NCBI GenBank assembly: GCA_029012285.1
Contig: JAQXLU010000124.1
Coordinates: 1 to 45,136, forward strand
Direction of reading: 5' to 3'
Source of the DNA: Clostridiales bacterium
GTDB taxonomy: Bacteria; Bacillota; Clostridia; Christensenellales; Aristaeellaceae
Length of the DNA: 45,136 nucleotides
This document shows positions 33,938 through 43,489 of the stretch, piece after piece. Made by a program: the position numbers and the translations under genes. The notes below the pieces were generated by a model. That model had not been told where the DNA came from. It saw only the letters and a program-made list of their open reading frames with translations, and did not search any database. Position 1 is the first letter of the stretch, and each line of letters opens with the position of its first letter.

Positions 33938-33970
33938 GGGGGACTGAGAGGTCACGCTCTTCAGTTCCCC
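33938..33970 (+). other. stable hairpin between ftsL and the PBP gene
   Basis: About 13 pairs between 33938-33950 and 33957-33970 (GGGG with CCCC at the base, ACTGA with TCAGT in the middle), one bulged T and a 6-nt loop. No U-run follows. It lies 36 bp before the PBP start and may modulate read-through or processing. Confidence 0.55.
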
Positions 33971-34005
33971 GTTTGGAATTCGCGCGCCATCAGGAGGAGC
34001 AAGGC

Positions 34006-36117
34006 ATGCATCCTGAACTGCTGGTACGCAAGAGAATCTGGCTGATGACGCTGGTGCTGGCAGCCCTGTTTCTGCTGGTGATTGGCCGCATCGCCACCTT
34101 GACGATACGCGACGCGGAGGCGCTGACGCAGCGGGGCGTTTCCCAATGGACAAAGGCTGGCACGGTCACCGCGCGGCGCGGCAGCATCGTGGATCGCTAC
34201 GGCCAGGTGCTGGCGATGTCCACCACGGCCTATACCGTGACCGCTGACCCGCGCCTGGTCAAGGACGTCGACGCCTTCCTGGACGCACTTGATCCCATAT
34301 TGCCTCTTGACCGGGAGACGGCCGCAAAAAAGCTGTCCGACCGCACCAAGGGGTCGGTCATTCTCAAGCGCCAGGTAAACCGCAGCACGGTTGATCTGCT
34401 GCGCACGCTCAGACGTGAAGCCTCGCAGGAGGCTTGTTTGTCCGCCCTGTCCTTTGACGAGGACGTGTGCCGCACCTATCCCTACGGCGCGCTGCTCTCC
34501 CAGGTGCTGGGGCTGACCAACATCGACTCCCAGGGGCAGTCCGGCCTGGAAAGCCAGTATGATGCGGTGCTCTCGGGCATGGAGGGCAGCTACCTCCGCC
34601 AGGTGGACGCGCGCAACCGCGTCTTGCCGGGCACGGAGGGCTGGTACATCCCCTCCCAGGAGGGCAGCACCCTCCAGCTGACCATCGACGCGACCATCCA
34701 GGAGATTGCAGAAAAGGCCATGCGCGAATGTGTGGAGGTCAATTCGGCGGAATCGGTGGTCTGCATCGTATCCGACGTGCGCACGGGCGGCATCCTGGCC
34801 CTGTGCATCAAGCCGGATTACGACCCCAACGACCCGCCCCGCGCGGACGTTGGCGCCCTGACGGAGCTGATGCGCATCACCGCCATCTCCGACGTGTACG
34901 AGCCGGGCTCAACCTTCAAGATCATCACCGCCGCCTCCGCGCTGGACAGCGGGGCCACCACGCCGGAGGATTCCTTCTACTGCTCGGCTAAAATCAAGGT
35001 GGATGGCGACACCATCCGCTGCTGGGGACGGCCCCACGGCGCGGAAACTATGGCGGAGGGGCTGAAGAACTCCTGTAACCCCGTCTTTGTGGAGCTGGCC
35101 CTGCGCATGGGGAAGGACACCTTCTACCGCTACCTGAACGCCTTCGGCCTGGGCAAGAAAACGGGCATCGACCTGCCCGGCGAATCCGGCGGCATCCTTA
35201 TCGGGAGCCGCTACGTCAAAACGGTCGATCTGGCCCGAATTGGCTTTGGCCAGTCGGTGGCGGTCACGCCGCTTCAGCTGGCGATGGCCTGCAATGCTGC
35301 CATCAACGGCGGCAAGCTAATGAAGCCCCACATCGTCTCTGAAATCCAGGATGAGCAGGGCCAGACCATCCAGCGGTTCAACCCGACGGTGGTGTCCACG
35401 CCCATCCGCGCCGAAACCAGCCAAACCCTGCGCGGCTTGCTGGAAAAGGTGGTCAGCGAGGGCGGCGGCAAGAATGCCTACATCGACGGTTACCGCATCG
35501 GCGGCAAGACCGGCACCGCCCAGGTGTACAAGGACGGCAAGATCGTCACCAACGTGCACATCGGCTCCTTCTACGGCTTTGCCCCAGCGGATGATCCCCT
35601 GATCAGCGTGCTGGTGGTGGTCAAGGAGGCCCATGTGCCCGTCGATTACGGCGGCACCACCGCTGCGCCCTTCGCAAGGCAAATCCTTGAGGAGGCGCTT
35701 CCTCTGCTGGGTGTGGAAAAATTTGCCGAAACGGCGCAAAATGTGACCGTTCCCGACATAAAGGGCTTGACGATTTCCCAAGCAAGGCGTACACTGGCAG
35801 AGGCAGGTCTGGAAATGCTGGATGACGGCGCCAACGACGTCGTGCTTGACCAGCTGCCGCCACCCGGTGCAACCCTCAAGGAGGGCGGGCATGTGATGGC
35901 CTACACCGCCCAGAGCGAAACCCTGACCCCGGAGACGCTGGTGTGCGTCCCGGCCTTGAATGGCCTTTCCGATGTGGACTGCGCCCGGCTGCTACGCCAG
36001 CGTGGCTTGCTGCTCTCCATGGCAGGGACGGGGCTGTGCGTCCGGCAGACCCCGGCAGCGGGGGAGTACGTCGCGCCGGGAACCAGCGTTCACATCATAT
36101 TGGAAGATACACACTGA
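34006..36117 (+). CDS. Class B penicillin-binding protein with two PASTA domains (SpoVD/FtsI type)
   Basis: 703-residue septal transpeptidase. A membrane anchor (about 11-30) is followed by the PBP dimerisation domain (RRGSIVDRYGQVLA from 58) and the transpeptidase domain with catalytic S302 (SxxK: STFK 302-305), SCN (356-358) and KTG (501-503). Two PASTA domains close the protein (about 579-637 and 642-701). In B. subtilis PBP2B ends in two PASTA domains and SpoVD in one, so the domain count favours the vegetative division enzyme; the clostridial dcw copy may serve both roles. The start ATG has AGGAGG (33992-33997) upstream. It is followed by murE, as in Bacillus. Confidence 0.93.
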   Translation: MHPELLVRKRIWLMTLVLAALFLLVIGRIATLTIRDAEALTQRGVSQWTKAGTVTARRGSIVDRYGQVLAMSTTAYTVTADPRLVKDVDAFLDALDPILPLDRETAAKKLSDRTKGSVILKRQVNRSTVDLLRTLRREASQEACLSALSFDEDVCRTYPYGALLSQVLGLTNIDSQGQSGLESQYDAVLSGMEGSYLRQVDARNRVLPGTEGWYIPSQEGSTLQLTIDATIQEIAEKAMRECVEVNSAESVVCIVSDVRTGGILALCIKPDYDPNDPPRADVGALTELMRITAISDVYEPGSTFKIITAASALDSGATTPEDSFYCSAKIKVDGDTIRCWGRPHGAETMAEGLKNSCNPVFVELALRMGKDTFYRYLNAFGLGKKTGIDLPGESGGILIGSRYVKTVDLARIGFGQSVAVTPLQLAMACNAAINGGKLMKPHIVSEIQDEQGQTIQRFNPTVVSTPIRAETSQTLRGLLEKVVSEGGGKNAYIDGYRIGGKTGTAQVYKDGKIVTNVHIGSFYGFAPADDPLISVLVVVKEAHVPVDYGGTTAAPFARQILEEALPLLGVEKFAETAQNVTVPDIKGLTISQARRTLAEAGLEMLDDGANDVVLDQLPPPGATLKEGGHVMAYTAQSETLTPETLVCVPALNGLSDVDCARLLRQRGLLLSMAGTGLCVRQTPAAGEYVAPGTSVHIILEDTH

Positions 36118-36162
36118 TTGCAGCATCATGCAGGGGCGATGCCCCAAGATAGGAGAATCACC

Positions 36163-37623
36163 ATGAAGCTTTGTACGCTGTTTGAAAAGCTGCCCTACCT
36201 GGTGGAAACCCGGGGCAATATGGTCACGGAGATCGCTGCGCTGTGCTCCAACAGCCGGGAAAAGGTGAATCAGGGCTTGTTCTTCTGCATCCCCGGCGCA
36301 CGCTTTGACGCGCATGATTACGCGCCCCAGGCGGTGGAAAACGGCTGTGTGGCGCTGGTGGTGGATCACTTTGTGAATGTGGATGTGCCCCAGGTGAAGG
36401 TCACCAGCGTCCGGGCAGCGATGGCGAGGATGGCCGCGGCTTTCTACGGGCATCCTGCGGACGGCATGCGCCTGGTGGGCGTGACCGGCACCAAGGGCAA
36501 GACCACCACCACCTATATGATCAAGTCCATCCTGGAAACCGCCGGCATGAAGGTGGGGCTGATCGGCACCACCGGCAACATGATTGGCGACAAGCGCATC
36601 GCCTCCAACTACACCACCCCCGACCCTATTGATTTGCAGCGCGATCTGCGCGCAATGGCGGATGCGGGCGTGCAAGCCGTGGTCATGGAGGTGTCTGCCC
36701 ATGCCATCGACATGGCCCGCCTGGACGGGATGGAATTCGAGGTGGGCGCATACACCAACCTCAGCCAGGATCACCTGGACTATTTCGGCACGATGGAGAG
36801 CTATTTTGAGTGCAAGAAGCGCTTCTTCACCTCCGGCATGGTGAAAAACGCCGTGCTCAACGTGGATGAGGAAACCACTGTCAACATCCTGCGCGACCTG
36901 ACCATTCCCCATCTGACCTTCGGCATCGCGGCGGCGGCAGACCTGTTTGCCCGGGATATTGAGATCAGCGAAAGCGGCGTGAGCTTCGAGCTGAAGCTCC
37001 AGGGCATGCACGCCCTGCCCATCTCGCTGCGCATGACGGGCATGTTCAACGTCTACAACGCCATCGCGGCGGCCAGCTGCGCCATGGTGCTGGGCATCTC
37101 CCATGAGGATATCAAGAAGGGCCTGGAGGGCATCGAGAGCGTCCCCGGGCGCATCGAGATGCTGCCCACCCACACCCCCTACCGCATGATCCTGGACTAT
37201 GCTCACGCGCCCGACGCGTTGGATAACATCCTGCGCACCTGTCGGGACTTCACCCGGGGGCGGCTGATTGTGGTCTTTGGCTGCGGTGGCGACCGGGACA
37301 AGGGCAAGCGCCCCATCATGGGCCGCATCGGCGGGGAGCTGGCGGACTATTGCATCCTGACCTCCGACAACCCCCGCAACGAGGACCCGATGGCGATCCT
37401 GGCTGCCATCGAGGAAGGCATCCGGGAGACCGGCTGCCCCTATGTGGTGATCGAAAACCGCCGTGAAGCCATCCGCCGCGCGATGGAAATGGGCCAGCCG
37501 GGCGACGTGATTGCCCTGTGCGGCAAGGGGCATGAGACCTACCAGGACATCCGTGGCGTGAAGCACCCCTTCGACGAGAAGGTCGTCGTGGCGGAACTGC
37601 TGGCGGAGCTGGACGCCGAATAA
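36163..37623 (+). CDS. murE: UDP-MurNAc-tripeptide ligase MurE (meso-diaminopimelate adding)
   Basis: 486-residue Mur ligase that adds the third stem-peptide residue. The ATP loop is GTKGKTT (109-115), the carbamylated lysine lies in ECKKRFF (K218/K219), and the substrate-selecting motif DNPRNEDP (402-409) is the form found in meso-DAP enzymes rather than lysine-adding ones. KGHETYQ (455-461) completes the site. The ATG at 36163 with AGGAG upstream is chosen over an earlier in-frame opening. murF, which usually follows, is missing; mraY comes next after 21 bp. Confidence 0.95.
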   Translation: MKLCTLFEKLPYLVETRGNMVTEIAALCSNSREKVNQGLFFCIPGARFDAHDYAPQAVENGCVALVVDHFVNVDVPQVKVTSVRAAMARMAAAFYGHPADGMRLVGVTGTKGKTTTTYMIKSILETAGMKVGLIGTTGNMIGDKRIASNYTTPDPIDLQRDLRAMADAGVQAVVMEVSAHAIDMARLDGMEFEVGAYTNLSQDHLDYFGTMESYFECKKRFFTSGMVKNAVLNVDEETTVNILRDLTIPHLTFGIAAAADLFARDIEISESGVSFELKLQGMHALPISLRMTGMFNVYNAIAAASCAMVLGISHEDIKKGLEGIESVPGRIEMLPTHTPYRMILDYAHAPDALDNILRTCRDFTRGRLIVVFGCGGDRDKGKRPIMGRIGGELADYCILTSDNPRNEDPMAILAAIEEGIRETGCPYVVIENRREAIRRAMEMGQPGDVIALCGKGHETYQDIRGVKHPFDEKVVVAELLAELDAE

Positions 37624-37644
37624 TTGACAGACGAGGTACCAAGT

Positions 37645-38640
37645 ATGCTAAGGATGATTTTTGCACTGATACTCTCCGCCGCCATCGTGCTGTTGACGGG
37701 GCCGAAGTTCATCGCCTGGCTGCGCAAATTGAAGCTGGGCCAGACCATCTATGAGCTGGGCCCCCAGTCCCATCAGAAGAAGCAGGGCACGCCCATCATG
37801 GGCGGATTGATCATCGCGCTGGGCTGCGTGGCAGCGTTCGTCTTTTGCGGCGCAAAGCTCGGTTCGTGGGATCATATGCTGGCGCTGCTGTTTGTGGCGC
37901 TGGGCTCGATGGCCGTGGGCTTTGGGGACGACTGGATCAAGATGGTCAAGAAGCGCCACGAGGGCTTAACCCCCTGGCAGAAGATCATCGGCCAGGTGGC
38001 TGTGTGCGTCGCCTTCTCCACCTATTGCTATCTGCACCCCGACGTGGGCAGCAAGGTGATTGTGCCCTTCGTCAACGCAGAGTGGGATTTAGGGCTGTTC
38101 TACATCCCGCTGCTGTCCCTGACGGTCCTGTTCATGGTCAACTCCGCCAATTTGCAGGACGGCCTGGACGGCATCCTGTCCTCCGTGACGGCGGTGGGCT
38201 GCATCGGCTGGGCGGCGATTGCCCTGCTGGCGGCAACGAGCGCCAAGAACACGACCGTCGCCCTGTTTGCCCTGGCTCTGTGCGGCGCGTGCATCGGCTT
38301 TCTGCGCTTCAACCATTATCCCGCGACGGTGTTCATGGGCGATACCGGCTCCATGTTCATCGGCGGCGCGGTGGTTGGCATGGCGATGCTGCTGCGCCAG
38401 CCCTTCCTGCTGCTGCTGATCGGCTTCACCATGGTCATGTCCAGCGTGAGCGTCATTTTGCAGCGCTACTATTTCAAGCTCACCCGCAAGCTGACCGGCA
38501 CGCCCAAGCGGCTGTTCAAGATGTCGCCCATCCATCACCATTTTGAGATGTGCGGCATGAAGGAAACGTCCATTGTGCTGATGTACGCCATCGTCACGGC
38601 AGTGCTCAGCGCTGTCGCGGTGCTGTCGGTTGTGCTCTGA
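37645..38640 (+). CDS. mraY: Phospho-N-acetylmuramoyl-pentapeptide transferase MraY
   Basis: 331-residue polytopic membrane enzyme (about ten spans) that attaches UDP-MurNAc-pentapeptide to undecaprenyl phosphate, giving lipid I. Signatures are QGTPIMGGL, GFGDDWIKM (catalytic Asp pair), NLQDGLDGI, GDTGSMFIGG and the C-terminal SPIHHHFEMCG. A TTG further upstream is in frame, but the ATG at 37645 behind ACGAGGT gives the normal length. It competes for the same lipid carrier that popT is predicted to recycle. Confidence 0.96.
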   Translation: MLRMIFALILSAAIVLLTGPKFIAWLRKLKLGQTIYELGPQSHQKKQGTPIMGGLIIALGCVAAFVFCGAKLGSWDHMLALLFVALGSMAVGFGDDWIKMVKKRHEGLTPWQKIIGQVAVCVAFSTYCYLHPDVGSKVIVPFVNAEWDLGLFYIPLLSLTVLFMVNSANLQDGLDGILSSVTAVGCIGWAAIALLAATSAKNTTVALFALALCGACIGFLRFNHYPATVFMGDTGSMFIGGAVVGMAMLLRQPFLLLLIGFTMVMSSVSVILQRYYFKLTRKLTGTPKRLFKMSPIHHHFEMCGMKETSIVLMYAIVTAVLSAVAVLSVVL

Positions 38641-38673
38641 TTCCAACGCATACCATGAAGGAGGCGCGCAAGC

Positions 38674-40047
38674 ATGCGCAACATCCAGCGTTACAAGGAT
38701 AAGAAGGTGCTCGTCGTGGGCATGGCCCGCAGCGGCGTTGCGGCGGCGAGGCTGCTTAGCAAGGCGGGCGCAAAGGTCGTGATCAACGACAGCAAGACCG
38801 CCGAGGCCCTCGGCGACGCCCTGACCCCACTGCAGGGCCTGGATGTCGAATACGCCCTGGGCTGTCCGGCAATGGCGTGCCTCGAGGGCATCGACGCGAT
38901 GGTGATTAGCCCCGGCATCCCGGATACCGCCCCCTTTGTCGTGCAGGCAAGGGAGCGGGGCATCTACGTCACCGGGGAACTGGAAATGGCCTATCAGCTG
39001 TCCTCGGGCGAGATGGTAGCCGTCACAGGCACCAACGGCAAGACGACCACCGTCTCCCTGCTGGGGGAGATCTTCCGCAATGCGGGACGCAAGACGCATG
39101 TGGTGGGCAACATCGGCTACCCCTATTCCGCCGCCGGCTATGACAGCGCGGACGGCGACATGTTCGTCTGCGAGGTATCCTCCTTCCAGATGGAAACGGC
39201 GGAAACCTTCCACCCCCGCTGCGGCGCGCTGCTCAACATCACCGAGGATCACCTCAACCGCCACGGCACCATGGAATGTTACACCCAGACCAAAATGCGC
39301 ATGTTCCAGAACATGACGGCGGAGGATGTGGCAGTCTTTAACGCGGATGATCCCGCCCTGGATGCGTGCATTGCCCAGGTACACGCCCGGGTGATGCGCT
39401 TCTCCCGGCAGCGGGAGGTGGAAAACGGCGCGTTTGTCCGGGACGGCGTCATCATGACCCGATTTGCGGGCGTGGAGAGCGCCATCTGCCCGACGGAGGA
39501 GCTGTACATCCCAGGGCCGCATAACCTGGAAAACGCCCTGGCGGCAGCCTGCGTGGCAACAGCCTGTGCCGTACCTGCGCAGGTGATCGCCCATACCTTC
39601 CGCACCTTCCAGGGGGTGGAGCACCGCATCGAATTTGTCCGGGAGCTGGAGGGCGTGCGCTACATCAACGACTCCAAGGGTACCAATGTGGACTCCACCA
39701 TCAAGGCTATCCAGACCATGAACCGCCCCACGGCCATCATCCTGGGTGGCTATGACAAGCATTGCGACTTCACCCCCATGGTGAAGGAGATGCTGGCCTC
39801 CGATTATATCCGGGAGGCGGTGCTCATCGGCGTCACGGCGGATCAGATTGAGCGTCAGTGCCGGGAGAATGGCTATATGCACCTCCACCGCGCCGCGACG
39901 CTCAAGGACGCCATCGACCAGTGCCGCGCCCTTTCAGGCGATGGTTGGAACGTGCTGCTCAGCCCGGCCTGCGCCTCCTTCGACATGTTTTCGGACTACG
40001 AGGCCCGGGGGCGCATCTTCAAGGAGCTCGTCAACGAATTGAAATAA
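38674..40047 (+). CDS. murD: UDP-N-acetylmuramoylalanine-D-glutamate ligase MurD
   Basis: 457-residue cytoplasmic Mur ligase that adds D-glutamate. The N-terminal nucleotide-substrate fold begins VLVVGMARSGVAAARLL; the ATP loop is GTNGKTT (119-125). The central conserved segment is LLNITEDHLNRHGTM, and the C-terminal domain opens with YINDSKGTNVDST. AAGGAGG precedes the ATG. It lies between mraY and ftsW, the standard order. Confidence 0.95.
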   Translation: MRNIQRYKDKKVLVVGMARSGVAAARLLSKAGAKVVINDSKTAEALGDALTPLQGLDVEYALGCPAMACLEGIDAMVISPGIPDTAPFVVQARERGIYVTGELEMAYQLSSGEMVAVTGTNGKTTTVSLLGEIFRNAGRKTHVVGNIGYPYSAAGYDSADGDMFVCEVSSFQMETAETFHPRCGALLNITEDHLNRHGTMECYTQTKMRMFQNMTAEDVAVFNADDPALDACIAQVHARVMRFSRQREVENGAFVRDGVIMTRFAGVESAICPTEELYIPGPHNLENALAAACVATACAVPAQVIAHTFRTFQGVEHRIEFVRELEGVRYINDSKGTNVDSTIKAIQTMNRPTAIILGGYDKHCDFTPMVKEMLASDYIREAVLIGVTADQIERQCRENGYMHLHRAATLKDAIDQCRALSGDGWNVLLSPACASFDMFSDYEARGRIFKELVNELK

Positions 40048-40086
40048 CCCTGCAGCCTTTGCGCTTTTTCACAGAAAGGAGCAGCC

Positions 40087-41283
40087 ATGCTCGGTCAGGA
40101 AAGCGCACCAAAGAGGCTCATCAAGGCACTCACGCGCAGACGCAATCCTGTGGATGGCAGCTTGGTGATCATTCTGATCCTGCTGCTGTCCGCGGGATTG
40201 CTGGTTCTGTTTTCAGCCACTTATTACAGCGCGTCCACCAACCGGCTGTCGGAGGTGACCAAGCAGCTGATCGGCATCGCCCTGGGCACGGTGGCCTGCT
40301 ATGTGACCAGCCGCGTCCCGTATCGCTTCTGGCGGCAAACCTGGGTGGTGGTCACGGGATTGGCGGTCTCGGCGGTCTTGCTGATCCTGGTGATCATCCC
40401 TGGCGTGGGCGTATACATCAACGGCTCGCGCCGGTGGCTGAGCCTGGGCGGGCTGTCCTTTCAGCCCTCGGAACTGGCTAAGTTCGCCATCGTGCTGTAC
40501 ATGGCCACGGTGCTCTCCTATTCAGGGCCGCGCATCCGCTGCCTGTGGACGGGCATCGTGCCCATGCTCATCGTGCCGGGCGTCACCTTTCTCCTCATCC
40601 TGGAGCAGCCCAACCTGTCCACCGCTGGCTCGATCATGATCGTCAGCCTGATCCTGATCATCATGGCCGGGGCGAGATGGCGGCATATCCTGCTGATGCT
40701 GGTGGGCGGCGTGGCGGTGGGCGGCTTCTACGCCTGGTCAGAGCCCTACCGGCGGCGGCGCCTGCTGTCCTTCCGCAATCCCTTTGCGATGATGAGCGAC
40801 GAGGGCTACCAGCTCTCCCAGTCCCTGATCGCGCTGGGCTCGGGCGGGCTCTTCGGCATGGGTCTGGGGCAGGGCAAGCAGAAGTTTGCGTATCTGCCGT
40901 ACCCGGAGTCCGATTTCATCTTCGCTATCGTCGGCGAGGATTTCGGGCTGGTGGGCTGCGCGGCGGTCGTTGCGCTGTTTGCGCTGTTCGTCTATGCCGG
41001 GCTGCGCATCAGTCTCGCCTGCCCGGATCGCTACGGCTGTCTGCTCGGCGCGGGCATCACCTCGATGATCGGCCTGCAGGCGTTCATCAACATGGGCGTG
41101 GTGACGGGCATCCTGCCCACGACCGGTCTGCCGCTGCCCTTTTTCAGCGCGGGCGGCACGTCGGTGAGCATGATTATGGCGGCGGTGGGCATTTTGCTGA
41201 GCATATCCCGGACGGGCGGACGGGCGATTGTGCCGCGGCGCACAGCGCGGGAAAACGCGGGAAGCGGAGGAAAACAGCCATGA
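40087..41283 (+). CDS. ftsW: SEDS peptidoglycan glycosyltransferase FtsW
   Basis: 398-residue, roughly ten-span membrane protein that polymerises lipid II at the septum together with the class B PBP. Typical segments are INGSRRWLSLGGLSFQPSEL, the catalytic-region EQPNLSTAGS (in place of the more usual EPDxG) and the C-terminal TGLPLPFFSAGGTS. AAAGGAG precedes the ATG. Its stop overlaps the ftsQ start by 4 bp (ATGA). murG, often next, is absent. Confidence 0.94.
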   Translation: MLGQESAPKRLIKALTRRRNPVDGSLVIILILLLSAGLLVLFSATYYSASTNRLSEVTKQLIGIALGTVACYVTSRVPYRFWRQTWVVVTGLAVSAVLLILVIIPGVGVYINGSRRWLSLGGLSFQPSELAKFAIVLYMATVLSYSGPRIRCLWTGIVPMLIVPGVTFLLILEQPNLSTAGSIMIVSLILIIMAGARWRHILLMLVGGVAVGGFYAWSEPYRRRRLLSFRNPFAMMSDEGYQLSQSLIALGSGGLFGMGLGQGKQKFAYLPYPESDFIFAIVGEDFGLVGCAAVVALFALFVYAGLRISLACPDRYGCLLGAGITSMIGLQAFINMGVVTGILPTTGLPLPFFSAGGTSVSMIMAAVGILLSISRTGGRAIVPRRTARENAGSGGKQP

Positions 41284-42110
41284 GACACAGAAAACGCAGC
41301 AAGGCTTCTGCGCAGACGCTGACCATGACCATCGTGCTGCTATGCATCCTGGTCGTTTTCATCGTTTTGGCGTGCAGTCAGGTGTTCGTCGTCCGCGACA
41401 TTATGGTGGTTGCCAACAGGAACCTGCTTGCGGAAGAGGTGATCACCCAGAGCGGCGTCAAGATTGGGGACAATCTGCTCAGCATCTCGGCGGCGCAGCT
41501 GAAGAAGAACCTGGAAAAGAACCGCTATATCGAGTACAGGGGACACAGCTTTGATTACCGCGGCAGGCTGACCATCACCATCAATGAACGCCTGGGCATG
41601 GCGGTGGTCAACGTGCTGGGGCTGTACTATGTGCTGGACGATTCGGGCATGGTGCTCGAGTGCGCGGGCAGCGCATACCCGGTTTCGGTATCCGGCCCGT
41701 ATGTGGTGGGCTTTTCGCTCATCAGCAACGCTCAGGTGACGGTCGGGGACATGCTGCCCGTTCGCGACGCCTCGCAGCTTGAGGCGATGAAAAAGGTGCT
41801 GGACGAGCTCGACCGGACAGGCATGCTCGCGAGCGCTTCCGAATTGAGCGTCAAGAATCTGGATAACCTGTTTTATACCACCCGGGACGGAACGAAGGTC
41901 GAGCTGGGGGATGACAGGAACCTTCATACGAAGCTGCTGATCGCCCGCGAGGTGCTCGCTATCCGGGAGCCGATGGGCGATCTCATGGGGGCGAAGATCG
42001 ACGTATCCGCGGGCACCAACGCGCACTACATCCCCGCGAATCTGCCCACGCCCACGCTGGTGCCCACGGCAACGCCGACGATTGACCCGTCTGCGACGCC
42101 GGGACGGTGA
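41280..42110 (+). CDS. ftsQ: Cell division protein FtsQ/DivIB
   Basis: 276-residue bitopic membrane protein: basic N-terminus, one transmembrane segment (about 14-35), a POTRA domain right after it (VFVVRDIMVVANRNLLAEEV...GDNLLSIS) and a beta domain. The C-terminal tail is Pro/Thr-rich (TPTLVPTATPTIDPSATPG). It stabilises FtsL-FtsB at the septum. The start ATG lies in the ATGA overlap with ftsW, with GGAGG upstream. Similarity outside POTRA is low, as expected; position supports the call. Confidence 0.88.
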   Translation: MRHRKRSKASAQTLTMTIVLLCILVVFIVLACSQVFVVRDIMVVANRNLLAEEVITQSGVKIGDNLLSISAAQLKKNLEKNRYIEYRGHSFDYRGRLTITINERLGMAVVNVLGLYYVLDDSGMVLECAGSAYPVSVSGPYVVGFSLISNAQVTVGDMLPVRDASQLEAMKKVLDELDRTGMLASASELSVKNLDNLFYTTRDGTKVELGDDRNLHTKLLIAREVLAIREPMGDLMGAKIDVSAGTNAHYIPANLPTPTLVPTATPTIDPSATPGR

Positions 42111-42149
42111 AAAAACGGGGCAAAACCGGACAAAATTTGCTCAAGTGGC

Positions 42150-42178
42150 TTGAAAGAAAAGGCATAATGGGTTACAAT
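42150..42178 (+). promoter_or_regulatory. ftsA(-ftsZ) promoter
   Basis: TTGAAA (42150-42155), 17 bp, TACAAT (42173-42178), in the 154-bp ftsQ-ftsA gap. A small hairpin CGCCC-tttt-GGGCG (42216-42229) follows in the leader. Confidence 0.78.
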
Positions 42179-42264
42179 AAACTCGCATAATAATAGCAAA
42201 TAAGATGATATCTTCCGCCCTTTTGGGCGAATTTGCATGCGGGCAGACAGGAGCATGATATCGT

Positions 42265-43443
42265 ATGATGAAAAAAGCGACGGCGGTTCTGGACCTTGGT
42301 ACGTCCAAGGTGCTGGTATTGCTTGCAGAAGAGAGCGCTTATCAGAAGGTGACCATCACATCTGCGGGCATGGCGCAGTATGACGGCTTCATGAATGGCG
42401 AATGGAATTCGCCCGGTGACGTGACCGACGCGATCGCCAGCGCGATTGAAGCGGCCGAAAACAAGGTCGGCACCCGCATCCGCGACGTGTACGTCGGCGT
42501 GCCGGGTGAATTTGTGCGCGTGTATGTGATCGAATCGAGCGTCGCGCTGCAGGGCGCGGATCCGAAGGTCACCAGCGCGGACGTTGAGAAGCTTCAGCGC
42601 CAGGCGACGGAGATGCTTGACCGTCCGACCGGCGTGATCATCCACCGCAGCCCGGCCTGGTTCAAGGTCGACGGCGGGCAGAAGACGCTGGAGCCGGTCG
42701 ACCAGAAGGGCTCCACGCTCGAAGGCATGATCGGCTTCGTGCTGGCGGATCAGTTCTTCATCAACGACGTGACGGAGCGCCTGCGCGAGCTGAACATCGA
42801 GGTGCGCGGCTTCTTCTCCACCTCCGTGGGCGAGGCCATGCAGATGATTCCGTACGAGGAGCGCGACCATACGGCGATTCTGGTGGATGTCGGCTACCTT
42901 TCTACCGAGGTCATGGCGGTCGAGGGCGATGCGCTCGTCTGGCAGAAGGTGCTTCCGGTCGGCGGCGCGCATATCACGCTCGACCTGACCTACGGGCTGG
43001 AAAAGCCGTTTGAGGTGTGCGAGAAGATCAAGCGCGGCTACACGTTCAACGCGCCCAAGAACACGCAGATCGAGGTGCTGGGCGAGGACGGGCAGACGGA
43101 AAGCTTCTCCGGCGAGGAGATCAGCATGATCGTGGACGCCCGTGTGGACGAGCTGCTTGAGATGGTCGAGGACGCGATCAAGAAGAGCGGCATCCGTCTG
43201 GGCAACTGGTCGAGCATCTATATGACCGGCGGCGGCCTCATGCCCATGGCGGGCGCGAGGGTGTACGCGGCGGGCAAGCTTTCGCACAATGTGCGCGAGG
43301 CGGCGACCAAGACGGTCAAGCTCAAGCCGGCGCAGATTTACGCCAGCGGCAGCGGCCTGCTCGAGCTGGTGTACAACACCATCGAGATGGAGGAGCAGGA
43401 CGAGGGACTGCTGGATCGCATCAAGCGGATTTTCCGCAGGTAA
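42265..43443 (+). CDS. ftsA: Cell division protein FtsA
   Basis: 392-residue actin-like ATPase that tethers FtsZ to the membrane. The phosphate-1 loop is VLDLGTSKVLVLLAEE, the 1C subdomain follows, then phosphate-2 ILVDVGYLSTEVMAV and the adenosine loop YMTGGGLMPMAGA. The C-terminus DRIKRIFRR is the amphipathic membrane-targeting helix. AGGAG (42249-42253) is 11 bp from the ATG at 42265; a second ATG follows directly. It has its own promoter and lies 157 bp before ftsZ, with a structured element between. Confidence 0.94.
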   Translation: MMKKATAVLDLGTSKVLVLLAEESAYQKVTITSAGMAQYDGFMNGEWNSPGDVTDAIASAIEAAENKVGTRIRDVYVGVPGEFVRVYVIESSVALQGADPKVTSADVEKLQRQATEMLDRPTGVIIHRSPAWFKVDGGQKTLEPVDQKGSTLEGMIGFVLADQFFINDVTERLRELNIEVRGFFSTSVGEAMQMIPYEERDHTAILVDVGYLSTEVMAVEGDALVWQKVLPVGGAHITLDLTYGLEKPFEVCEKIKRGYTFNAPKNTQIEVLGEDGQTESFSGEEISMIVDARVDELLEMVEDAIKKSGIRLGNWSSIYMTGGGLMPMAGARVYAAGKLSHNVREAATKTVKLKPAQIYASGSGLLELVYNTIEMEEQDEGLLDRIKRIFRR

Positions 43444-43478
43444 GCATCCGGCGGACAGGTCGGGGCTTATCGGAGAGC

Positions 43479-43489
43479 TTTACATAACA
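43479..43489 (+). repeat. partial third copy (tail) of the ftsZ-flanking element
   Basis: TTTACATAACA at 43479-43489 recurs at 43574-43584, 95 bp later, and the bases before it also match loosely (CGGAGAGC and CGGAAGGA). GTAAGC (43440-43445, at the ftsA stop) can pair imperfectly with GCTTTAC (43477-43483), so this may be a degenerate tail of a further element. Confidence 0.45.

Noticed and set aside
36133-36145. GGGGC-gat-GCCCC hairpin before murE as a terminator
   Set aside because: Only five pairs, no U-run, within a tightly spaced operon.
38089-39888. 599-codon minus-strand frame opposite mraY and murD
   Set aside because: Antisense to two recognisable genes; His/Gly/Ala/Gln-rich shadow composition.
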